Positions 55,812 through 64,000 of a stretch of 64,000 nt of DNA are shown piece after piece. The notes under the pieces were generated by a model that worked only from the letters and a program-made list of their open reading frames with translations, was not told the DNA's origin and did no database searches. The stretch is from positions 535,001 to 599,000 of the forward strand of contig JALRMN010000025.1 of the NCBI GenBank assembly GCA_024760905.1. The letters run 5' to 3'. The first letter of the stretch is position 1, and every line of letters starts with the position of its first letter. A program made the position numbers and the translations under genes. The stretch comes from Plotosus lineatus (Eukaryota > Chordata > Actinopteri > Siluriformes > Plotosidae).

Positions 55812-56163
55812 GGCTGAAATAGCAGCTGTCCCATCAAAGCTCAGCAGTTTATAGTGAAATACATGACAAATTCAACCGAACACACTGGACTCGAGAGGAT
55901 CCAATGAATAAAGCACCAAAAGCCTTGAAAGAAAGCACTTTGATTTGGGGTTTATTTTCTTTTCTTTTTTTTTTTTAAATACATTTTCAGGGCAGGTTTG
56001 ATACAATACATGACACATAGTCAGTACAGAGTCACAAAACCACAGTGAAAAAATACATTGAAGGTTTTTGATGAGTCTGTCTATTTTTCTGGCAAGCTGA
56101 AACCGAAAAGAACCAGAAAAACCCCACCCTATTTCACGGTGATATTGCTTGCACATGAGTACA
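55812..56163. repeat. Duplicate of class I intron 2 segment
   Basis: The second copy of 40628-40985, in the same orientation. The neighbouring exons are not found: to the right it is cut by a Tigger-like end at 56164, and to the left a microsatellite intervenes. It may be the last trace of a second class I gene, or a dispersed repeat unit. Confidence 0.8.
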
Positions 56164-56527
56164 CATGTAGACCCTTGACCATTCACGGTTTTGCACCCAC
56201 ATATTCATGGGTTGCCAACTGACCCGGAAGTAACTGGGAAAAGATTCAAATTCAGTCAATGGCTGTTCTCACTCCTGCTGATTGCTTGAGATGATGTATA
56301 TACCCCTTTTTTCTCATTTGTGGACAATTTGCCAATATGCATTTGTTTTAGTATGTTTTACTGACCAGTTAAGTTCTATGATGCGACTCAAAAGTCAGCT
56401 AAGCGCCAGAAAAAGGTAATGACTTTGGATGTCTCTTCTGAAGAAATAAGACCTTTTTTCTGAAAAAAATGAGTTTCTTCTGAAGTGCTTGAAGAAGAAT
56501 AATCATCTGAACTGTTGTAAAGCACTG
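56164..56527 (+). mobile_element. Tigger-like element, left part
   Basis: It is colinear with 49197 and 49563-49915: 'tagacccttgac..ttc.c.gttttg.acccac', 'caaattcag.cattggctgttct', 'ggatgtctcttctgaagaaataagac'. It is truncated where a Tc1-like element is inserted. Confidence 0.7.
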
Positions 56528-56529
56528 TA

Positions 56530-57841
56530 CTAGTCCTTCTCAAAAAATGAGTATATTGTGATAAAGTTCATTATTTTCTGTAATGTACTGATAAAAATTA
56601 AACTTTCATATATTTTAGATTCATTGTACACCAACTGAAATATTTCAGGTCTTTTATTGTTTTAATACTGATGATTTTGGCAAACAACTCATGAAAACCC
56701 CAAATTCCTATCTCAAAAAATTAGCATATCATGAAAAGGTACTCTAAACGAGCTATTAACCTAATCATCTGAAATCAACCAATTAACTCTAAACACCTGC
56801 ACAACCAGAAGAGGTGGCTGGACCCTGAGGAAGATTGTGGAGAAGGGCTGATTCCAGACCTTGGGGGACCTGTGGAAGCAGTGGACTGGGCTACAGGTGC
56901 CACATTCCCCAGGTCAAGCCACGTTTGAACCAGAAACAGTGGCAGAAGCGCCTGATCTGGGCTACAGAGAAGCAGCACTGGACTGTTGCTCAGTGGTCCA
57001 AAGTACTTTTTTTGGATGAAGGCAAATTTTGCATGTCATTCAGAAATCAAGGTGCCAGAGTCTGGAGGAAGACTGGAGAGAAGGAAATGCCAAAAATGCC
57101 AAAAATGCCTGAAGTCCAGTGTCAAGTACCCACAGTCAGTGATGGTCTGGGGTGCCATGTCAGCTGCTGGTGTTGGTCCACTGTGTTTTATCAAGGGCAG
57201 GGTCAATGCAACTAGCTATCAGGAAAATATGCTGAAAAGCTTTATGGAGATGATTTCATTTTTCAGCATGACCTGGCACCTGCTCACAGTGCCAAAACCA
57301 CTGGTAAATGGTTTACTGACCATGGTATTACTGTGCTCAATTGGCCTGCCAACTCTCCTGACCTGAACCCTATTGAGAATCTGTGGGATATTGTGAAGAG
57401 AAAGTTGAGAGACACCAGACCCAACACTGTGGAAGAGCTTAAGGCCGCTATCGAAGCATTCTGGGCCTCCATAACACCTCAGCAGTGCCACAGGCTGATT
57501 GCTTCCATGCCATGCCGCATTGAAGCAGTCATTTCTGCAAAAGGATTCACGACCAAGTATTGAGTGCATAATTGAACATAATTATTTGAAGGTTGACTTT
57601 TTTTTGTATTAAAAACACTTTTTTTAATTGGTCGTATGAAATATGCTAATTTTTTTGAGATAGGTATTTTGGGTTTTCATGAGCTGTGTGCCAAAAGCAT
57701 CAGTATTAAAACAATAAAAGACCTGAAATATTTCAGTTGGTGTGCAATGAATCTAAAATATATGAAAGTTTAATTTTTATCAGTACATTGCAGAAGATAA
57801 TGAACTGTATCATAATATGCTAATTTTTTGAGAAGGACTAG
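56530..57841 (+). mobile_element. Tc1-like DNA transposon with both ends
   Basis: The terminal inverted repeats ctagtccttctcaaaaaat and attttttgagaaggactag face each other. TA flanks both sides. The subterminal regions match each other in inverse over about 200 bases (ttcatatattttagattcatt; aaatatttcagg). The element is about 1.3 kb, shortened by an internal deletion in the transposase. It sits in the Tigger-like fragment. Confidence 0.88.
56795..57563 (+). pseudogene. Tc1-like transposase pseudogene, N-terminus deleted
   Basis: The DNA-binding helix-turn-helix region is missing. Recognisable parts: WTLRKIVEKG, then the second-half catalytic domain with frame changes (QSVMVWGAMSAAGVGPLCFI), the QHDLAPAHS-type aspartate region near 57268, and ANSPDLNPIENLWDIVKRKL with the DD34E glutamate. 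It ends EAVISAKGFTTKY at 57563. A short tandem 'ccaaaaatg' duplication lies near 57090-57110. It is non-functional. Confidence 0.88.
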
Positions 57842-57847
57842 TATATA

Positions 57848-58017
57848 GAGAGCAGGATCGCTGATCCAAAGGTTGGAGGTTCAAGTCCCCACAGGGTTGT
57901 CACTGTCCCCCCCAGTGCAGCTAACTGGTCTCTCACTGCTATGGTGAGAGACATGTAAAAGAACCATTGCTGACTTTCGTAAAGAGTAGGCTGCAAAGCC
58001 GTCGGCGTGTTTCTGTC
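57848..58017 (+). mobile_element. SINE fragment
   Basis: A part of the 32220 family: 'ggatcgctgatccaaaggttgg', ggttcaagtcccc, 'gtaaaagaaccattgctgactttcgtaaagagtaggctgcaaagccgtc'. It is truncated at both ends and runs into a mini-RTE. Confidence 0.75.
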
Positions 58018-58020
58018 CCT

Positions 58021-58140
58021 TGCTAAAAGGGTTTTGACAGGAAGGGCATCCGACATAAAAACCCAGGCCAAATTAAATGTGTGAATCAGATGATTCGCTG
58101 TGGCAACTCCCGAGAAAGAGAAAAAGCAAAAAAGGAAGAG
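58021..58140 (+). mobile_element. Internally deleted mini-RTE, copy 3
   Basis: 'gacaggaagggcatccgacataaaaa.cc.ggccaaatt' is RTE leader. It is joined within about 25 bases to 'cagatgattcgctgtggcaactcccgagaaag', the RTE 3' end, followed by an A/AAG-rich tail. It is a very short (about 120 bp) version of the structure at 4386 and 44906. Confidence 0.68.
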
Positions 58141-58151
58141 GTTCTAATAAA

Positions 58152-58153
<2 letters not shown>

Positions 58154-58217
<64 letters not shown>
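58154..58217. repeat. (TA)n-(GA)n microsatellite
   Basis: A TA tract followed by a short GA tract, just beyond the mini-RTE tail; it may have grown from the insertion site. Confidence 0.95.
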
Positions 58218-58335
58218 TAGATATATGTTTAGTTTCCTTCTCATGTAGTCTACACTGGAAAAATTACAGGTGTTTGAAAATATATTTTCTATGGTAATTA
58301 TACACCAATCTGACATGGAGCGAACACAGCCCTGA

Positions 58336-58338
<3 letters not shown>

Positions 58339-58378
<40 letters not shown>
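58339..58378. repeat. (TTA)n microsatellite
   Basis: A perfect TTA trinucleotide run. Confidence 0.95.
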
Positions 58379-58380
<2 letters not shown>

Positions 58381-58504
58381 AGTAACTTTTTTGGATTGTC
58401 CCCATTATACTCAATAAATTAGGTTATTTTTAGAAATGTATTCATTGTTTTTGTTATTGTTTATTATGTGTCGGTTCTAAAGTGTTTAATCTGCAAAAGC
58501 ATCA

Positions 58505-59903
58505 GAACAGGAAAGAGGAATGAGGAAAATGCAGGATAGATGGTGGGATGAGAAAGCTGAAGAGATCCAAGGGTTTGCTGACTCAAATAACTCAAAACTG
58601 TTCTTCAGTTCCATCAAGGCAGTGTTTGGTCCCTCCAAATCTGGCTTCACGCCACAAATCTGGCATTAACAACAGATTGAAAGAACATTTCAGGCAACTT
58701 CTGGATCGCCCTTCCACAGTTGACCAGTGTGCACTTGACCAGATAAAACAACAAGCAGAACACACTGAATTAGATGAACGACCCTCTTTGGATGAAATCA
58801 AAAGAGCCATTAAACAGATGAGCTGCGGAAAAACTCCTGGCTGGGATAGTATTCCTGCGGAAGTCTACAAAGCACTAGGTGGCATAGCCCTGGAAGCCTT
58901 TTGCAGTGTTCTAGTCAGCATCTGGGTAGAGGAAACTTCTCGCAGACTTTCGCAATGCATCAATAGTTGCCCTCTTCAAGAGCAAGAGCATACTGCAGAA
59001 ATTACAGGGGCATATCTCTCCTCCCCACAGATGGCAAAATACTGGTCCGAGTGCTACTCAACAGACTCATCCCAACCGTGGCTGAAAGAAATTTCAAAGA
59101 ATCACAGTGCGGCTTTCGCCCAAATTGCAGCACTGTAGACATGGTCTTTGCCTTCAGACAGGTCCAGGAAAAGTGTATGTAACAGAACATGAACCTGTAC
59201 TCGGTATTTTCCACCTCACCAAGGCATATGACACAGTCAACAGAGAAGCTCTCTGGACTATTCTCAGAAAGCTTGACTGCCCTCCAAAAGTCACCATCTT
59301 AGTCAGACTGTTCCACTAGGATATGACAGGTGAAATACTCTTAAATGGCAAACCACCAGACTGCTTTGAAATCTCCATTGGAGTAAAGCAAGGTTGTGTC
59401 CTGGCTCCTCTGCTGTTCAACCTCTTTTTCACTCAAGTACTTAACCATGCTATCAGTGACCTTGACTTTGGAGTGTACATCAAGTACTGGCTTAATGGGT
59501 CAGTGTGCGACCTGAGGTGCCTAAGTGCAAAAACAAAGACACTTCACAGGTTATTACTGGAGGCCCTGTTTGCTGATGATTGTGCTCTCATGGCCCATGA
59601 AGAACCACCTACAAACCACAATTGACAAATTCTCTGAAGCTGCTAAGCTATTTGGATTAACAATTAGTCTTGAAAAAACTGTAGTACTCATACAGCCAGC
59701 ACAAAATACGACCCTCCTTGGACACTAGCTCCAGTGATGGTTCTCTTGATGGAGAAATTTCAGCCAGGATCCAGAAAGCTAGTCAGGCACTAGGCAGACT
59801 TCATACCAGCGTCTTGAAGCACAAAAGCATTCGTCTCACAACAAAACCCAAGGTCTACAATGCTGTGGTCATAGCGTCCTTATTGTATGGTTGCGAGGCA
59901 TAG
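58505..59903 (+). pseudogene. Unclassified LINE reverse transcriptase fragment
   Basis: Frames change several times, but the order is that of a LINE RT: IKRAIKQMSCGKTPGWDSIP and AEVYKALGG, NYRGISLLPTDGKILVRVLL, FKESQCGFRPNCSTVDMVFA, LTKAYDTVNREALW (first Asp), GVKQGCVLAPLLFNLFF, LLLEALFADDCALMAHEE (paired Asp), and ISARIQKASQALGRLHTSVL with LLYGCEA. It differs clearly from the BovB-like RTE and Rex3 sequences here. Both element ends are absent; the 3' side is bordered by a Tc1 end at 59920. Confidence 0.78.
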
Positions 59904-59919
59904 ACTGTGTGTGTGTATA

Positions 59920-60281
59920 TACTAGTCCTTCTCAAAAAAATTAGCATATTTTGAAAAAAGTTCATTATTTCCTGTAATGTACTGATAAAAATTAAACTTT
60001 TATATATTTTAGATTCATTGCACACCAACTGAAATATTTCAGGTCTTTTATTGTTTTAATACTGATGATTTTGGCAGACAGCTCATGAAAACCCAAAATT
60101 CAAAAAAGAATTGCATATCATGAAAAGGAACTCGAAATGAGCTATTAACCGAATCATCTGAATCAACCAATTAACTCTAAACACCTGCAAAAGATTCCTG
60201 AGGCTTTTAAAAACTCCCAGCCTGGTTCATTACTGAAAACCGCAATCATGGGTAAGACTGCCGACCTGACTGCTGTCCTCC
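59920..60281 (+). mobile_element. Tc1-like element, 5' end only
   Basis: The same family as 56530: ctagtccttctc terminus, the long subterminal region, and the start of the transposase (MGKTADLTAV). It ends abruptly about 35 bases after the ATG. The following 60290-60340 resembles an L2 scrap (NLGVTTD). Confidence 0.8.
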
Positions 60282-60351
60282 TTCAGGCACTGCACTAACC
60301 TTGGAGTAACCACTGACAATTGTCAATTTCTTCTTTCTACCATCCAAAAGA

Positions 60352-60693
60352 TTCATTCGTTTATTTTCTGCAACTGCTTAATCCTAATTCAGCTCACAGG
60401 GAGGCTGCACCCATTCCAGCTGACTCCAAGAGAAGGCAGAGTACACCCCTGGACAGCTTGCTGGGCCATCGCAGTGTGGAAACATGCTGACGGCTATGCA
60501 GCCTACTCTTGTCGAAAGTCAGCAATGGTTCTTTTACATGAACTTCCCACCATAGACAGTGAGACACATGGCCGGCCTTTGATAACCCAGTTAGTGCACT
60601 GGGGGGGACAGTGACAACCTGTGGAGAGTGGGGTTTGAACCCCCAACCTTAGGATCAGTGATCCAGCACTTTTACCACCAGGCTGCCAGTGCC
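60352..60693 (-). mobile_element. tRNA-derived SINE
   Basis: The minus strand carries the 32220-family SINE (B-box gggggttcaaaccccactc; gtaaaagaaccattgctgactttcg; ggcccagcaagctgtccaggggtgtactctgcc). Confidence 0.8.
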
Positions 60694-60995
60694 CTATGCA
60701 TATTTTGATGGAGGCAAAAAAAAGACACCCCTGCATCTTTAGTCTGTGCGTGTTTGTTTCCTCCTGGTAATTAGGGTTCCTCCCAAAGTCCAAAGGCATG
60801 CATATTGGACTAATTGGCTGTTCCAAGTTATGGTATGTTCCAAGGGTATGATTAGAAGAGTAATGGTTTTATGTGTGTTGGCCCTATGATGGTCTGGCAA
60901 GCTATTCACAGTGGACCCCGTCTTCACCCAGTGTTGGCTAAGATGGACTTCAGGCTTCTCATGACCCGAACAGGATTAAGTGGTTCAACAAATGA
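60694..60995 (+). mobile_element. SINE-like dispersed repeat
   Basis: The same unit as 33770-34015, with a 25-base insertion or duplication (cctggtaattagggttcctccc) and a duplicated 'gttccaagttatg' near 60830. It ends in a AATGAGTGA-type tail. Confidence 0.65.
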
Positions 60996-61446
60996 GTGAC
61001 TGAAACATGTTTCAGAAAACATCACACTGACTGAAATGGTTTTGACTAAAATTATATAATTACTATTTCATTATGTTTTCATAAAAGTTTAGTGATTTTT
61101 CTTTTTTTTTGTTCTATTAATAAACTCAAATCATAAGACAGTGGAACAGCACTCTGTTTTTCTGCATAAATCCAGCAATACACCACTACGCAGCTCTGCC
61201 CCCTGGTGATCGGAAACAATTACAACAGAAACATTCTATCGAACGCAGCCATGAGGTTTGGGGGGGGGGGGGGGGCAGTAAACAGTGTCTCTCCCCCTTA
61301 CGCCGGTCCCAAGCCCAGAGAAATGCACAGGATTGTGTCAGGAAGGGCATCCAACGTAAAACCAATGCCAAACTTTTATGATGCAAATCAGAAGTATTAC
61401 CCCCCATACCGGATGGGTCGAGGCCCGGGTTAACAACGACCGCCAT

Positions 61447-61842
61447 AAGATACAGATAAGATAAGATACAGCTTTATTAATCTCACAATGGAGAAATTCA
61501 CCATTACAGGCTCTTGAGGTACTATCAGTAGGGGGTGCAAAAATAGATACAAGTACAAACATACACACGTACATATATATTATATAAGTAAATAAATAAA
61601 TAGATACATAAATAGTATAAATTAATAAACAATAAAAGAAAAGAATGGAGCAACTTTATAGACTGGCCTATATTAAAGTGTAATGTATCTGAGTGCAGAG
61701 TAGATGGGTTGATATGGTTGACAGTCAGTGGGGTAGATGTGGTTGATTAAAGTGCACGGGGTTTTTATTGCACATAACCGGTATTTTCACAGACAGTTAC
61801 AAAGTGGCGTTGTACAGTCTGACAGCGGTGGGAATGAACGTG
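61447..61842 (-). mobile_element. Rex1-like 3' fragment nested in the RTE leader
   Basis: The minus strand ends with attaataaagctg and (TATCT)n, as at 24290-24325. Its 5' part is 'cgttcattcccaccgctgtcagactg', the protein C-terminus. Host sequence resumes as tgctgtcaatcaacaggg. About two to three host bases (cag) seem lost at the junction, and no target duplication is visible. Confidence 0.8.
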
Positions 61843-63023
61843 CTGTCAATCAACAGGGTGCTGATGGAAATTGGATTACTGTTGGTCAAAGAAGGAGAGG
61901 CGGGAGGTGTGTCCGTAGGCAGAGAGAGAAGAGGAAAGTCATGAGTCTAGGACTGAGAGTAGGGACTTTGAATGTTGGAACTATGCAAAGAAAAGATAGA
62001 GAGCTGGCTGACATGATGTAGAGGAGGAAAGTGGACATACTGTGTGTTCAGGAGACCAGGTGGAAAGGTAGCAAAGCTAAAAGCTTAGGAGCAGGGTTTA
62101 AGCTGTTTTTATCATGGTGTGGATGGGAAGAGAAATGGAGTAGGAGTCATCTTGAAGGAGGGGTTTGTCAGGAATGTTCTAGAAGTGAAAAGAGTGTCAG
62201 ACAGAGTGATGAGTCTCAAGTAAGAAATTGAAGGTGTGATGCTCAATGTTGTTAGTGCTTATGCCCCACAGGCAGGATGTGAGCTAAAAGAGAAGGAGAG
62301 ATTCTGGAGTGACTTAGACGAAGTGATGCAGAGTACTCCCAGAGGTGAAAGAGTGGTCATTGGTGCAGACTTCAATGGACATGTTAGTGCAGGCAACAGA
62401 GGGGACGAGGAAGTGATGGGCAGGGTTGGTATCCAGGACAGGAACACAGAAGGACAGATGTTGATCGATTTTGCAAAAAGGATGGAAATGGCTGTTGTGA
62501 ATACTTCTTCCAGAAGAAACGGGAGCATAGGGTGACGTATAAAAGCGGAGGTAGGAGCACACAGGTAGACCATATCTTGTGTAGGCGATGTACTTGGAGG
62601 GAAGTCAGTGACTGCAAAGTAGTAGTGGGTGAGAGTGTTGCCAAACAGCATAGGATGGTGGTATGCAGGATGACGCTGATGGTGAGGAAGGTGAAGAAGG
62701 CAAAGGCAGAGCAGAAGACAAAGTGGTGGAAGTTGAAAAAGGAAGAGTGTCGTGTTGTCTTCAAAGAGGATTTGAAACAGGCTTTGGGTGATAAGGAAGT
62801 GCTTCCAGTTGACTGGACAATCACAGCAAATGTGATCAGGGAGACAGGTAGGAGTGTACTTGGTGTGTCCTCTGGAAGGAAAGTAGATAAGGAGACTTGC
62901 TGGTGGACTGAGGAGTGCAGGAGTGTGTACAAAGGAAGAGGTTAGCTAAGAAGAAGTGGGACATTGAGAGGACCAAAGAGAGTAAACAGGAGTACAGGGA
63001 GACACAGCGTCAGGCGAAAGTAG

Positions 63024-63393
63024 CACTTTGTAACTGCTGTCTGTGAAAATACCGGTTATGTGCTTATGTGCAATAAAAACCCCGTGCACTTTAATCAACC
63101 ACATCTACCCCACTGACTGTCAACCATATCAACCCACCTACTCTGCACTCAGATACATTACACTTTAATATAGGCCAGTCTATAAAGTTGCTCCATTATT
63201 TTCTTTTATTGTTTATTAATTTATACTATTTATGTATCTATTTATTTATTTACTTATATAATATATATGTATGCGTGTATGTTTGTACTTGTATCTATTT
63301 TTGCACCCCCTACTGATAGTACCTCAAGAACCTGTAACAGTGAATTTCTCCATTGTGAGATTAATAAAGCTGTATCTTATCTTATCTTATCTT
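63024..63393 (+). mobile_element. Rex1-like 3' fragment nested in the RTE linker
   Basis: It begins 'ctttgtaactg.ctgtctgtgaaaataccgg', is nearly identical to 23965-24325, and ends attaataaagctgtatcttatc with (TCTTA)n. The host reads ...gaaagtagca before and gcagtgg... after, so a short gca duplication may flank it. Its 5' truncation point lies within about 40 bases of that of the 61447 copy. Confidence 0.82.
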
Positions 63394-64000
63394 AGCAGTG
63401 GCTAAGGCCAAACAGAGGGCGTATGCTGACTTGTATGACAGGTTGGACAGTAAGGAGGGAGAAAATGATACATACAGGTTGGCACAGCAGAGAGATAGAG
63501 ATGGGAAGGACGTGCAGCAAGTTTGAGTGATAAAGGACAGAGAGGGAAATGTATTGACTGATGACAGAAGCATGCTTGGAAGATGGAAAGAGTACTTTGA
63601 AGAGCTGATGAATGAGGAAAATGAGAGATAAAAAAGAGAAGAGGTGACCATTGAGGATCAGGATGTAGCAAAGATCAGTAAGGGTGACATGAGGAGGGCA
63701 TTGAAGAGGATGAAGAATGGAAAGGCAGTTGGTCCTGATGATATACCTGTGGAGGTGTGGAAGTGTCTAGGAGACCTCTCCTAGACACTGCTACCTAGCA
63801 GTAGATTTTCTGACAAGAACATTCAACAAGGTCCTAGAGAGTGAGCAGATGCCGGAGGAGTGGAGGAGAAGTGTGCTGGTGCCCATTTTTAAGAACAAGT
63901 GAGACGTGCAGAGTTGTGGCAACTACAGAGGGATAAAGTTGATGAGCCATATGATAAAGTTATGGGAAAGAATAGAGGAAGCTAGACTAAGGTCGGAGGT

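Larger units (their letters stand above)
61245..64000 (+). mobile_element. RTE LINE with two nested Rex1-like fragments, open at the window edge
   Basis: The leader (cgcagccatgagg...; a G run at 61260-61275) is interrupted at 61446 and resumes at about 61843. The EN is at about 61940-62700 (VGTLNVGTM, CVQETRWKG, GADFNGHV, broken by stops at 62019, 62221 and others), then the linker, a second interruption at 63024-63393, and the RT start to the window end (NYRGIKL near 63925). A short quasi-palindrome sits at 63763-63800. All ORFs are broken. Confidence 0.88.

Overview
The window is nuclear DNA from a ray-finned (teleost) fish. The evidence is Rex3, BovB-like RTE and L2/Rex1-type LINEs, Tc1-like and Tigger/pogo-like DNA transposons, tRNA-derived SINEs, Ty3/gypsy-type LTRs, and a multi-exon MHC class I gene whose alpha domains have a teleost look. 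The species cannot be named from the sequence alone. There are no bacterial-type operons, CRISPR arrays or rRNA genes.

Only one convincing host gene is present: an MHC class I heavy chain on the minus strand (43148 down to 36836). All five coding exons (signal peptide, alpha1, alpha2, alpha3, connecting peptide/TM/tail) are open, every junction is phase 1 with GT-AG sites, and the joined reading frame is 344 codons plus stop. Several residues that anchor peptide termini in classical class I are substituted, so a nonclassical molecule is likely. Its introns contain Rex3 pieces and LTR fragments. A 0.36-kb copy of its intron 2 sequence lies about 15 kb away (55.8-56.2 kb). A THAP-domain exon with an internal stop (33.3 kb) and a DUF4371/hAT-like transposase fragment (20.1-20.5 kb) are the other gene-like remnants outside LINEs.

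Layout. 0-9 kb: SINE, a minus-strand RTE, a hAT end, a 0.4-kb internally deleted mini-RTE and a full-length but frameshifted RTE. 9-20 kb: SINE fragments, a 1.6-kb Tigger-like element, an L2 split by an LTR plus gypsy integrase remnant, and Rex3 pieces including a 5'-inverted (twin-primed) copy. 20-32 kb: RTE pieces, an RTE/Rex1-like chimera with a single 441-aa ORF, a Tigger-like MITE, a Tc1 element and the best-preserved RTE. 32-43 kb: SINEs, THAP exon, Rex3, a tandem duplication and the class I gene. 43-49 kb: inverted RTE cluster, a second mini-RTE, an orphan LINE C-terminus and another minus-strand RTE. 49-61 kb: a fold-back Tigger-like element with a SINE in its terminal repeat, LINE fragments, an LTR, Tc1 elements and SINEs. 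61-64 kb: an RTE carrying two Rex1-like 3' fragments in opposite orientations; it runs off the window.

I did not find a clearly new biological system. The most useful leads are the divergent class I gene, the recurrent end-retaining mini-RTEs, an A7 run at the EN-RT boundary shared by three RTE copies, and several fossil retrotransposition structures. Family names come from remembered motifs, not from a database search.
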